64,000 nucleotides of DNA from Pectobacterium aroidearum (lineage in GTDB: Bacteria; Pseudomonadota; Gammaproteobacteria; Enterobacterales; Enterobacteriaceae). Numbering within the stretch: position 1 is the stretch's first letter; each line of letters starts with the position of its first letter. This document shows, in pieces, positions 20,601-30,552 of this stretch. Made by a program: the position numbers and the translations under genes. The stretch is from assembly GCF_015689195.1 (NCBI RefSeq), contig NZ_CP065044.1, positions 2,852,001 through 2,916,000 on the forward strand, given 5' to 3'. The notes under the pieces were generated by a model. That model worked only from the letters and a program-made list of their open reading frames with translations. It did no database searches and was not told the origin of the DNA.

Positions 20601-21206
20601 GATATACTTTTCGATGAATACGCCTGCATCGCTGAAATTGTTCTGCCCCAGACGTTTTACCGTTTCAAACGCGTCGGACAATTCCGTGGCGCTATAGCAG
20701 ACGCGCATCCCGATCCCGCCGCCGCCCGCCGTGCTTTTAAGCATGACCGGATAGCCGATCGCTACCGCCGCACCGAGGGCCGCATCAATATTTTCCAGCA
20801 GCTCGGTGCCTTCCAGCAGCGGCACGTTGTGTTTTTTCGCCAGCGCGCGCGCCGTATGCTTTAAGCCGAATACCCGCAGTTGCTGTGGCGTCGGCCCGAC
20901 AAAGGCGATCTGCGCCGCTTCGCAGGCTTCGGCAAACGCCGCATTCTCGGACAGAAAACCGTAGCCGGGATGAATGGCCTGCGCACCGCTATGCCGAGCT
21001 GTAGAGAGAATTTTTTCTACATCCAGATAGGTGTGCGCCGCCGCGCCCTCGCCCAGGCTCATAGCTTCATCGGCGTCCTGAATATGCAGGCTACTGATAT
21101 CGGCATCGGAATAGACCGCGACGCCACGGACGTTCATCTCGCGCAGCGAACGCAGAATACGGCACGCTATCGCGCCACGGTTGGCAATCAGAAGTTTGTC
21201 GAACAT
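17601..21206 (-). CDS. Biotin-dependent guanidine/urea carboxylase
   Basis: A 1201-residue single-chain carboxylase. Residues 1-450 are biotin carboxylase: [17 protein letters not shown], the ATP-grasp loop [12 protein letters not shown] and [14 protein letters not shown]. Residues about 460-760 and 770-1050 are the two carboxyltransferase halves related to KipA/KipI (for example [19 protein letters not shown] and [27 protein letters not shown], listed as parts). Residues 1125-1201 are the biotin carrier domain, with Lys1163 in ESMKME. Annotated as urea carboxylase in many genomes, these proteins behind guanidine-I riboswitches are carboxylases of guanidine (established). It is the last gene of the operon. 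No allophanate hydrolase domain or gene follows. Confidence 0.93.
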   Translation of the reverse strand: [1201 protein letters not shown]

Positions 21207-21317
21207 ACGCTAGACTCATGCAAGGGCAGGTCGTCCCGCCAGAATGCGATCCGCATGATGGTCGTCCATCACGGTAACGGTCAAAGGATGTAGAGGCGTG
21301 CTACCACACCGAAATCA

Positions 21318-21458
21318 TCAAGTTTTGTCAGTCTGAGAACGGCTCGTCGACGGCAGAAAATACCGGTTTGCCCTTGCCTCCAGCGCGCTCACCAGCCACA
21401 TTTTCACTCGCTGCCAGCGCGTAGGTTTTTCACCGCCGCGATCCGGCGTCAGTTCCAT
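21318..21458 (-). CDS. Possible 46-residue protein inside the guanidine operon
   Basis: The gene for the second deiminase-like protein ends ..GTATGGAACTGA, and an ATG in the +1 frame overlaps that stop by ten bases. From it runs a 46-codon frame: [19 protein letters not shown], then [18 protein letters not shown], ending QTDKT. The overlap would allow translational coupling. It fills more than half of the 242-base gap before the carboxylase gene, in an operon whose other genes are packed within about 25 bases. Basic and aromatic residues suggest a folded or membrane-touching peptide. It could also be the remnant of a lost gene. Not recognised. Confidence 0.4.
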   Translation of the reverse strand: MELTPDRGGEKPTRWQRVKMWLVSALEARANRYFLPSTSRSQTDKT

Positions 21459-22084
21459 ACCAGCACCTCCGCTGGCGTTGGGTTCCAGCCGTTGCACGGG
21501 TTATTCAACTGCGGACAGTTGGAGATCAGCACGATGACATCCGTTTCAGCACGCAGTTCCACGTATTTCCCCGGTGCAGAAATGCCGTCCTCAAAGGTCA
21601 ACCCGCCTTCCGCCGTCACCGGCACATTCATAAAGAAATTGATATTCGCGCCAATGTCCTTTTTATTCAGGCGGCCATCGTGCAGACAGGCGCAGAGAAA
21701 GTTATCGCGACAGCTATGCATGTAGCGTCGGTCGAGCGCATAGCGCACGGTATTGCTTTCCTGCGCACAGGCGCCGCCCAGCGTGTCATGGCGGCCGCAG
21801 GTGTCGGCGACAATTGTCAGCAGCGGATTACCAAGGTTGGAATACAGCACGCTGCCCGTCGTCAGATAGACGCTATTCTGGCGGCGCAGCGTACGTTGTG
21901 GATCGTAGCGTTCGCGCGGGTCGCCGACGCGATAGAACAAGGTATCCACCGCCTGATTGCCCTCCAAATCCAGCAGTCGCAGCGTCTGTCCCTGTTTCAC
22001 CTCAAACAAATAAGGTTCACCGGCAGGAATTACATGGCGGAATACCGCGTCCTCGGGCGTTTTATTGCTGGCAATTAAGGTCAT
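21449..22084 (-). CDS. Urea-amidolyase-associated protein 2, carboxyguanidine deiminase subunit
   Basis: A 211-residue protein of the DUF1989 family known as urea amidolyase-associated protein 2. With its partner (the next gene upstream) it forms the carboxyguanidine deiminase CgmAB of guanidine breakdown, which releases ammonia and leaves allophanate (established for homologues). Visible family blocks are [36 protein letters not shown] and NFFMNVPV, with Cys and His residues that could hold a metal. It starts 11 bases after the partner's stop, so the two are co-translated. Which is CgmA and which CgmB I do not assign. Confidence 0.88.
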   Translation of the reverse strand: MTLIASNKTPEDAVFRHVIPAGEPYLFEVKQGQTLRLLDLEGNQAVDTLFYRVGDPRERYDPQRTLRRQNSVYLTTGSVLYSNLGNPLLTIVADTCGRHDTLGGACAQESNTVRYALDRRYMHSCRDNFLCACLHDGRLNKKDIGANINFFMNVPVTAEGGLTFEDGISAPGKYVELRAETDVIVLISNCPQLNNPCNGWNPTPAEVLVWN

Positions 22085-22095
22085 GTCCGGCCTCC

Positions 22096-22842
22096 TTACA
22101 GGTAAAAGCGTTCGGTATTGTGAAACGCACGCGCATTTTCCTCACGGAACGCACGGCAGTACGCGGCAACATCTTCGCCTTCCGCTCGGCTCCAGGTAAG
22201 CGCAATCGGGCGCGGCACATAAGTCGGGTTAGGATCCATCGGGTGTTGCAAGGCGGTCAGCACCACCAGCGTATCCATCGGCGCATACAGCTCGATGTAG
22301 TCCCCCGCCTGAGAATGATTGGCGTGAAAATGAAATTGCCCTTGCTCATCCACGGTGACTTTGCTGAACAGGTTGATCGTCATCAGCAGATCTTGCAGAT
22401 TGAGGTTCCATTTCCCCATCTCGACCAGCAGATTATCCATCCCGTTACGAAAAAAGCCGTTGCGCCGTTCCTGATAACGCCCTTGCCCGTATTTCTCCTG
22501 TACTTCCTGCGCATTGAGCACGCCGCCAAAGCTGTCGTGCCAGCCGCACGTATCGGTAACGATCGCCGCCAGCACGCGCCCCATATCGGAATAGAGACAG
22601 TGCCCGACCGTCAGCCTGGCGGTATGTTGCCCTTTCAGGGTATCCGGTAGGTTCAGGCGTTCGCTGGTCTGGTGCGCATTGAACAACAGCAGGCCAACAT
22701 TGCCGCCGCCTTCAACATCTTCGATGCGCAGAATCTGTCCGCGCTTGAGAATGAAAGAGGTATGCCCTCCGCCCGGAACGATTTCTTCATCAAATGGGGT
22801 TCGGCCTGTCGATGTGTTTGTCGATGTCTGTATCTCTGTCAT
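22096..22842 (-). CDS. Urea-amidolyase-associated protein 1, carboxyguanidine deiminase subunit
   Basis: A 248-residue DUF1989 protein, homologous to the following gene but longer. The ATG at 22842 ([20 protein letters not shown]) is preferred because AAGGAG precedes it and upstream codons overlap the transporter gene. Blocks: [36 protein letters not shown] and [14 protein letters not shown]. It is expected to form the carboxyguanidine deiminase heteromer with its neighbour. The gap to the ABC ATPase gene is 13 bases. Confidence 0.88.
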   Translation of the reverse strand: MTEIQTSTNTSTGRTPFDEEIVPGGGHTSFILKRGQILRIEDVEGGGNVGLLLFNAHQTSERLNLPDTLKGQHTARLTVGHCLYSDMGRVLAAIVTDTCGWHDSFGGVLNAQEVQEKYGQGRYQERRNGFFRNGMDNLLVEMGKWNLNLQDLLMTINLFSKVTVDEQGQFHFHANHSQAGDYIELYAPMDTLVVLTALQHPMDPNPTYVPRPIALTWSRAEGEDVAAYCRAFREENARAFHNTERFYL

Positions 22843-22855
22843 CACAGAAAGCTCC

Positions 22856-23647
22856 TTAAAGGGGGGATATCGCCGCACTGACCACGGGAGGCACTGGCGT
22901 AAGCGCACGCTGGCGCGTAGCGAGACGCTCCTGATTAAGCGGGATGTCATAGGTAATGCGTGCGCCATAGGCTTCTGGCGCATGCGGATCGACACGGACT
23001 TTGTCGAACACCAGCAAACGCGTACCGAGGTGGAAACCTTCCGGCAAATCGTGGGTGACCATAAAAACCGTTAAGCGGGTTTCCCGCCACAGCTCCAACA
23101 GCAGCGTGTGCATATCGCCGCGAATACCGGGATCCAGCGCGCCAAACGGCTCATCGAGCAGCAGGATACGCGGCTGGACAATAAACGCCTGTGCAATCGC
23201 AAGCCGTTGCTGCATACCGCCGGAAAGCTGGTTGGGGTATTTATGCATGGCGTGTCCAAGCCCGACGCGCTCCAGCATCCGCGCGGCACAATCTCTTGCC
23301 GCTTGCTTATGCTGCCCGAATAACCTGCCAAGCCAGGGGGAACGCGGTATTTCCAACCCTATCACCACGTTTTCCAGCACGGTCAAATGTGGGAAAACCG
23401 AATAACGCTGAAACACCACGCCGCGGCTGGCATCCGGTTCTGCGGGCAGCGGCTTCCCTTCAAGCCGAACTTCGCCACGGCTGGGCGTTTCCTGTCCCAG
23501 TAGCAGGCGCAGAAAGGTGGATTTACCGCAGCCGGAGGCCCCAACCATCGTGCAGAACGCTCCTTCCTCAACGTTCAGGTTAAGCCGTTCCAGCACCACG
23601 TGGTCGCCGTATTCCTGCCAAATATTATCGATTTCGATAAAACTCAT
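22856..23647 (-). CDS. ABC transporter ATPase, guanidine uptake
   Basis: A 263-residue ATPase of the nitrate/sulfonate/taurine type. Walker A is GASGCGKST near residues 36-44, the signature is QLSGGMQQRLAIAQAF, Walker B is ILLLDEPFGALD and the switch His is in MVTHDLPEGF. The ATG at 23647 is chosen because it overlaps the permease stop as ATGA; a longer upstream frame is only the shadow of the permease gene. Its place in the riboswitch operon suggests it powers import of guanidine or a related compound. Confidence 0.9.
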   Translation of the reverse strand: MSFIEIDNIWQEYGDHVVLERLNLNVEEGAFCTMVGASGCGKSTFLRLLLGQETPSRGEVRLEGKPLPAEPDASRGVVFQRYSVFPHLTVLENVVIGLEIPRSPWLGRLFGQHKQAARDCAARMLERVGLGHAMHKYPNQLSGGMQQRLAIAQAFIVQPRILLLDEPFGALDPGIRGDMHTLLLELWRETRLTVFMVTHDLPEGFHLGTRLLVFDKVRVDPHAPEAYGARITYDIPLNQERLATRQRALTPVPPVVSAAISPL

Positions 23648-24459
23648 GCTTTGCTTTCCTCTGACCACGGGAACCAGCGGCGATGCAGCCAGCGCAGCGC
23701 CATATCCATGAGCCATGCCAGCAGCGTGATCCATACGACATATGGCAGAATCACATCCATCGCCATGTAGCGTCGTACCAGAAAGATGCGGTAACCCAGC
23801 CCGGCCGTTGCTGAAATCGCTTCGGCAGAAATCAGAAATAGCCACGCCGCGCCCAGCAACAGCCGCAGTGAAATCAGCAGCCGCGACAGCAGTTGCGGCA
23901 GAATGACACGCAGAACCACCACCCAACTGTTCGCACCTAATGTCTGAGCTTTAATCAACGTTTCCTGCGGTATGTTGCGGGCGCGCTGTTCGAGATCGCG
24001 CGCTAGCATCGGCGTAACGCCAATGACGATCAGCATCACTTTCGAAAGTTCATCTAAGCCAAAGACGATAAAAAGGATGGGTAAAATCGCCAGCGGCGGA
24101 ATCATCGACAACACGGTCATCAGCGGCGAAAGCGACGCACGAAAGAGCGGGAAAGCCCCTGCCGCAATCCCGAACAGCAGGCTCAACAGGCTGGCGATCC
24201 CCAGCCCCAGCGCGAGGCGCACCAGACTGGCCTGCGTATCCAGCCAGAACAGGTAATCACCGCTGCGTTTGTCCTCGGTCAATGCCATGCGCTGCATCGC
24301 CTCGGCCATTTGCCCGAGACTCGGCAGGAGTTTGTCATTCGGGTTAGCCTCCAGCCGCAGCGCCGACCCAACGAGGTACAGCACCAGCAGCACGACAAAC
24401 GGCAGCAGAACCAGCAACAGTCGTCCGCCCCGGCTGGGTGAGCGATTGATCAAGCGCAC
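23644..24459 (-). CDS. ABC transporter permease, guanidine uptake
   Basis: A 271-residue inner-membrane permease of the binding-protein-dependent type. It has about six hydrophobic segments and the EAA-type loop IKAQTLGANSWVVVLRVILPQLLSRLLISL. The start MRLINRSPSRGGRLLLVLLPFVVLLVL leads into the first helix. It is translationally coupled to the ATPase gene (ATGA) and follows the binding protein by 23 bases. Confidence 0.9.
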   Translation of the reverse strand: MRLINRSPSRGGRLLLVLLPFVVLLVLYLVGSALRLEANPNDKLLPSLGQMAEAMQRMALTEDKRSGDYLFWLDTQASLVRLALGLGIASLLSLLFGIAAGAFPLFRASLSPLMTVLSMIPPLAILPILFIVFGLDELSKVMLIVIGVTPMLARDLEQRARNIPQETLIKAQTLGANSWVVVLRVILPQLLSRLLISLRLLLGAAWLFLISAEAISATAGLGYRIFLVRRYMAMDVILPYVVWITLLAWLMDMALRWLHRRWFPWSEESKA

Positions 24460-24482
24460 GGTAGTCTCTCCAGTCTGTGGGA

Positions 24483-25541
24483 TCAGAGTTTGTGCTCTGC
24501 GGCCAGACGCACGAAAGTGTCGTCAAAGCGCAGTTTCACATTGGCACGGTCACCCTGTGTGACCTGTCCGGGGAATGTCATGCCGATAAAATCGGCACTC
24601 TGTGCGCCTGCACCGAGCAGCCCTTTATCGAAGGAGAAATCCGCGACGCGCTTCATGGTGTTAGGAAGATCCGAACTGGTCAGAAACGCCAGATTGTCCT
24701 GCGCGGAATAAAACAGATGGGTGGTTTTTAACTGGGCCTGATAGCCAGCCAAGTCGGTGCCGGAAGCAGCAGCCATTGACTCCAGCGCCGGTTTATCGCC
24801 CGCTTTCATTAGCGCCATCATTTCAAACCAGGCACCAGCCAGCGCTTTGCCCAACACCGGATTGTCCTGTAGCGTCTGCGTGTTCACGACCATCATGTCG
24901 ATCAGCTCGCCGGGGATCTGACCGGACTGAAAGACTTCCGTGGTGTCCGGCTGGCTTTTGATTGCAGAAAGCTGCGGGTTCCAGGCGACAGCCGCCTGCA
25001 CGCTGCGGGTAGCAAAGGCGGCGACAATATCGGCGTCCGACGTGTTGACGACCGTGACATCCCGTTCTCTCAAGCCAGCGGTTTCCAGACCGCGCACCAG
25101 CAGGTAATGCGAGACCGAGAGTTCAGGCAGGTTGACCTTCATCCCACGCAAATCGCTCAACGTTTTCCCTTTGCCTTTGAGCACAATACCGTCGTTGCCT
25201 GCGGAGAAACTGCCGAGCAGCAGCGCCGTGGTATCCACACCGCCCGCGGCTGGAATAGTCAGCGCATCCATGTTGGTCATCGTACAACCGTCAAATTGTC
25301 CGGCGGTGTATTGGTTGATCGACTCGACGTAGTCGTTGAGCTGGGTGACCTTAATCTTGATGCCGTATTTGTCGGCCCATTTATCGATAATGCCCTGCGT
25401 GCCGATGAACCCCCACGGCATCCATCCGGCATAGATAGTCCAGCACACATTGAATTGCGTTTTAGGCGCCGCCTGAGAAGGGAAGCTCAGCAAGGCTGAG
25501 AGACTGAGGACGCAAACGCCCAGTAAACGAGATAGGTTCAT
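24483..25541 (-). CDS. ABC transporter substrate-binding protein, guanidine operon
   Basis: A 352-residue periplasmic binding protein of the SsuA/TauA type, first gene of the operon. The signal peptide is MNLSRLLGVCVLSLSALLSF with cleavage after SQAA. The mature part has FNVCWTIYAGWMPWGFIGTQGII, QFDGCTMTNMDALTIPAAGG and AAVAWNPQLSAI, the pattern of the family named putative urea ABC transporter binding protein. Because a guanidine-I riboswitch precedes it, guanidine or a guanidine derivative is the likelier ligand; this is inference. Confidence 0.9.
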   Translation of the reverse strand: MNLSRLLGVCVLSLSALLSFPSQAAPKTQFNVCWTIYAGWMPWGFIGTQGIIDKWADKYGIKIKVTQLNDYVESINQYTAGQFDGCTMTNMDALTIPAAGGVDTTALLLGSFSAGNDGIVLKGKGKTLSDLRGMKVNLPELSVSHYLLVRGLETAGLRERDVTVVNTSDADIVAAFATRSVQAAVAWNPQLSAIKSQPDTTEVFQSGQIPGELIDMMVVNTQTLQDNPVLGKALAGAWFEMMALMKAGDKPALESMAAASGTDLAGYQAQLKTTHLFYSAQDNLAFLTSSDLPNTMKRVADFSFDKGLLGAGAQSADFIGMTFPGQVTQGDRANVKLRFDDTFVRLAAEHKL

Positions 25542-25563
25542 GCCAGACCTCCGGTTGAGTAGG

Positions 25564-25606
25564 AAAAAAGCGGGAACAGCGCGACACCATGGGTGTTGCT
25601 GTCTCC
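25564..25606 (-). terminator. Riboswitch-controlled intrinsic terminator
   Basis: On the minus strand GGGA-GACAGC pairs with GCTG-TTCCC around an ACACC/GGTGT inner part and is followed by GCTTTTTTCC. Its 5' arm is the 3' end of the guanidine-I aptamer (CCCGGGAGA), so terminator and ligand-bound aptamer compete. Confidence 0.85.
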
Positions 25607-25695
25607 CGGGCTTTTGTCCCGCCGTGTAACCTCAACTGGAGGTCGCCAGCTCTCGGACCAGACATCCATATTGCATGGATCGGAACCCTAGCCAG
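25601..25695 (-). promoter_or_regulatory. Guanidine-I (ykkC) riboswitch
   Basis: The minus strand carries the hallmarks in order: CTAGGGTTCCG, then a short variable hairpin (ATCCATGCAATATGGAT), CTGGTCCGAGAGCTGGCGAC, CTCCAGTTGAGG, ACACGGCGGGACAAAAG and CCCGGGAGA. This is the conserved core of the guanidine-I riboswitch, which turns genes on when guanidine binds. It lies 60 bases before the binding-protein gene and overlaps an intrinsic terminator. Confidence 0.95.
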
Positions 25696-25744
25696 CTATT
25701 CAGGTTGTTCAGCGCCCTATGTGGTGCTGTCCCGAATAGAGAAG

Positions 25745-25761
25745 AGCAAAATGCGTGCCAG
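25745..25761 (-). promoter_or_regulatory. Sigma-54 type promoter of the guanidine operon
   Basis: CTGGCACGCATTTTGCT matches the -24/-12 consensus YTGGCACG-N4-TTGCW at every fixed position. The transcript would start near 25734, about 40 bases before the riboswitch aptamer. This implies control by nitrogen status through sigma-54 and an enhancer-binding protein. Confidence 0.72.
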
Positions 25762-25824
25762 CACCGAAAATGCCGGTACTGCGGTGGTTTATAGGGAGAA
25801 TGATAGGGAGAAGTGCGCCGCTCT

Positions 25825-25841
25825 CGCGCCATCTCGGTGCA
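25825..25841. promoter_or_regulatory. NtrC-like enhancer site
   Basis: CGCGCCATCTCGGTGCA matches the NtrC palindrome TGCACC-N5-GGTGCA at 10 of 12 fixed bases. Its centre is about 100 bases upstream of the start predicted from the sigma-54 promoter, a usual enhancer distance. It lies in the gap after the MarR-type gene. Confidence 0.5.
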
Positions 25842-25896
25842 GTAGCACAGCGAGTGCGCTTCACAGCAGTGCAGTGAGGGTTAGCGGGCGTGGGGC

Positions 25897-26310
25897 TTAG
25901 CGTGCAGAACGGTTCTCCGCTATTTTTTCCAGCAGCGCGCTGAACGTGGCCTGTTCCTCAGGTGACAGTACCTGAAGCATCTGCGCCTCAATCTGTTTTT
26001 CCTGATGCAGAAAAACCTGCGTAAACGCGACGCCCTTCTCGGACAGACTGAGCCACACGCTGCGGCCATCATCCGGGTTATCGATCTTGCGGACATAATC
26101 GCGTTTGACCAGCTCCGCCACCATGCGGGTGATCTGCGCCTTATCTCGCCCCACCGTTTTCGCCAGCAACTGAGGCGTAATGCGCCCTTCCATCGCGATG
26201 ATCTTACATAGCCGGATGTGCACCACATCCAGACTAATGTCGTGTGCTTTCATTTGTTCCTGCATCTGTGCCTTATAGCTTTCCAGTAAGGCAAAAAGAG
26301 CTTTCATCAT
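25897..26310 (-). CDS. MarR-family transcriptional regulator
   Basis: A 137-residue winged-helix regulator. Residues about 45-85 form the DNA-binding part (GRITPQLLAKTVGRDKAQITRMVAELVKRDYVRKI) with the wing DNPDDGRSVWLSLSEKG. No redox Cys is present. It is divergent from the DUF3861 gene, and two palindromes in the 80-base gap are likely operators. It lies upstream of the guanidine operon on the same strand, but the sigma-54 promoter between them makes it a separate unit. Its ligand is unknown. Confidence 0.85.
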   Translation of the reverse strand: MMKALFALLESYKAQMQEQMKAHDISLDVVHIRLCKIIAMEGRITPQLLAKTVGRDKAQITRMVAELVKRDYVRKIDNPDDGRSVWLSLSEKGVAFTQVFLHQEKQIEAQMLQVLSPEEQATFSALLEKIAENRSAR

Positions 26311-26316
26311 GTTTTA

Positions 26317-26361
26317 TTGACTCAGTCAACCAATGATCATATAGTTGATTTTATCAACTAT
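26317..26361. promoter_or_regulatory. Two palindromic operators between MarR gene and DUF3861 gene
   Basis: TTGACTCAGTCAA (26317-26329) is a perfect 6-1-6 palindrome. A second perfect palindrome at 26341-26361 has 9-base arms ATAGTTGAT and ATCAACTAT with a TTT spacer. Both contain the TTGA/TCAA core. They fit binding by the divergent MarR-type regulator, controlling itself and the DUF3861 gene. Confidence 0.6.
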
Positions 26362-26391
26362 CTATCATGAGTTCAATTTACCGAGGCTACG

Positions 26392-26655
26392 ATGGGAAAC
26401 GTCTACCAGATTACGGTGGAAGAAAAAGCAGAGCCGCAGCGCACGCTGTCGTTTGAATACTCGATTCACGATGACCTTTTCAAGATACTGGAAAAAGTTG
26501 ATGGCAAGATGGACATGACGCCAGAACAGACTCAGGCCTTTATCGTCGGTTTGAAACTCTTCAGCGAAGTCATGATGCAGCAAAGAAAACACCCGCTGTT
26601 TAAGGAATTTGCCGCCCCGTTCAAAGAATTTATGCTGAACCTCAAAAAGCAGTGA
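26392..26655 (+). CDS. DUF3861 domain protein
   Basis: An 87-residue protein of unknown function. It starts MGNVYQITVEEKAEPQRTLSFEY and continues with HDDLFKILEKVDGK, the block ALGLKLF-like VGLKLFSEVMMQQRKHPLF and a basic C-terminus; these are the conserved parts of DUF3861. No signal peptide or membrane segment. Divergent from the MarR gene and convergent with katG. Confidence 0.8.
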   Translation: MGNVYQITVEEKAEPQRTLSFEYSIHDDLFKILEKVDGKMDMTPEQTQAFIVGLKLFSEVMMQQRKHPLFKEFAAPFKEFMLNLKKQ

Positions 26656-26683
26656 TCCACAACGGGGCCGCAGTGAAAATGCA

Positions 26684-26718
26684 GCTCCCCGCGCAGCATG
26701 AACAGCAGTACGGGGAGC
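26684..26718 (-). terminator. Possible terminator after katG
   Basis: GCTCCCCG and CGGGGAGC form an 8-bp stem with a 19-base loop between the converging DUF3861 and katG genes. The minus strand continues TGCATTTTC. The long loop makes it a weak candidate. Confidence 0.4.
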
Positions 26719-26729
26719 CTTACCTCTTG

Positions 26730-29207
<2,478 letters not shown>

Positions 29208-30338
29208 CTACAGCGAAGACGAACGGAGTATGAACTGGGTAATTTCGGCGCGTTTCCCTAAGCGGATCGGAAAGCCATTCCACAGCCCCGCACCATTGCT
29301 CACGTACAGATGCATGCCATCCACGTCATAGCTGCCTGACACATAGCCTTCATTCGCCAGCTGTGTCACCCAGTGCATGCCCAGCACCTGACCACCGTGC
29401 GTATGGCCGGAGAGCTGTAAATCCGCCCCGGCACGCGCATTTTCTTTCGCCCCCGTTGGCCGATGGCTAAGCAGAACAACGGCGCTATCTGGCGATACCC
29501 CGTTGAGCGCAGCGCCCGTATCCGGCAGCGGCTGTTGAAAATCGGCGGCAGTACGATCGGTGATGCCAGCCAGTACAAACGTGGCATTATCGCGACCGAT
29601 CGACACATGTTCATTGAGCAACAGGCGCAAACCCAGCGCGTTCAGCCGCTGCACCCATTGTGTATATTCCACGTAATATTCATGGTTGCCCACGATGGCA
29701 AACACGCCGTGTGGCGCAGTCAGGTTACGCAACGGCTCCATATCCTCATGGCGAGCGCTCACGGTGCCATCGGCCAGATCGCCAGTAATCACCGTCAGAT
29801 CGGGCTTAAGTGCATTGGTTTGGGCTACCACCGTCGCTATCCACGGGCGCTGTAACAGACGACTGGCATGTAAATCGGTTAGCTGCACCAGCCGGAAACC
29901 ATCCAATTCGGGTGGCAGTTGCTTCAGTTTAACTTCTACCGTACGAACCTCAGGAACACGCACCGCCTCCCACACGCCGATAGCCGCCAGACCCATCGCC
30001 ACAACAGCAATGCCGCCACGCAGCGCCATATTGTTCAGCAGAACATTCCCCGCCGAACGGAATAAAAAACGACTCGCTACGCCAAGAAGATCGATAGCCA
30101 ACAGCAGAAATGCGGTTATCAACAGCGCGCCAAACGCCCAGCCCAGAAACATCAGGACAAACGCGGGCACTTCCGGCGACGCCATCGTGCCAAAAAACGT
30201 GCGCGTAATCAGATGATGCTGTGACGCCAGCAGCACTAGCACCGCCAGTATGCATTTTACGGACATACTGACACGCAAGCGCCAGACCAGACGCCAGATA
30301 ACATAGAGGGCGATAAGCCCGGTAATGATATGAAACAC
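29208..30338 (-). CDS. Membrane-anchored metallophosphoesterase
   Basis: A calcineurin-like phosphoesterase of 376 residues from a GTG at 30338 (VFHIITGLIALYVIWRLVW). The preceding in-frame ATG at 30473 adds a stretch without membrane character, so the GTG is preferred but unproven. Four hydrophobic segments fill the first 150 residues. The catalytic domain follows: LVQLTDLHASRL, VITGDLADG, FAIVGNHEYYVEY and LSGHTHGGQ, which supply the two-metal ligands. The substrate is unknown; relatives act on lipids or nucleotides. Confidence 0.85.
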   Translation of the reverse strand: MFHIITGLIALYVIWRLVWRLRVSMSVKCILAVLVLLASQHHLITRTFFGTMASPEVPAFVLMFLGWAFGALLITAFLLLAIDLLGVASRFLFRSAGNVLLNNMALRGGIAVVAMGLAAIGVWEAVRVPEVRTVEVKLKQLPPELDGFRLVQLTDLHASRLLQRPWIATVVAQTNALKPDLTVITGDLADGTVSARHEDMEPLRNLTAPHGVFAIVGNHEYYVEYTQWVQRLNALGLRLLLNEHVSIGRDNATFVLAGITDRTAADFQQPLPDTGAALNGVSPDSAVVLLSHRPTGAKENARAGADLQLSGHTHGGQVLGMHWVTQLANEGYVSGSYDVDGMHLYVSNGAGLWNGFPIRLGKRAEITQFILRSSSL

Positions 30339-30552
30339 GGATGTTTTTCTCTCTTTATCGGTGATATCGGTATAGTAACGCGTAAATTTTACACTATGAC
30401 GCACACATTGCAGAGCAACGCGGCAGAGAGGTTGTGTTGCTGGAAGGGGCGGATTAACATGGCGCGATTCCATGCGTTACACAGCCCAGACAAAAGTGGC
30501 ACCTGCTCGCTGACAGCAGGTGATGCATGATAGTGATTAACAAAGGACATTT

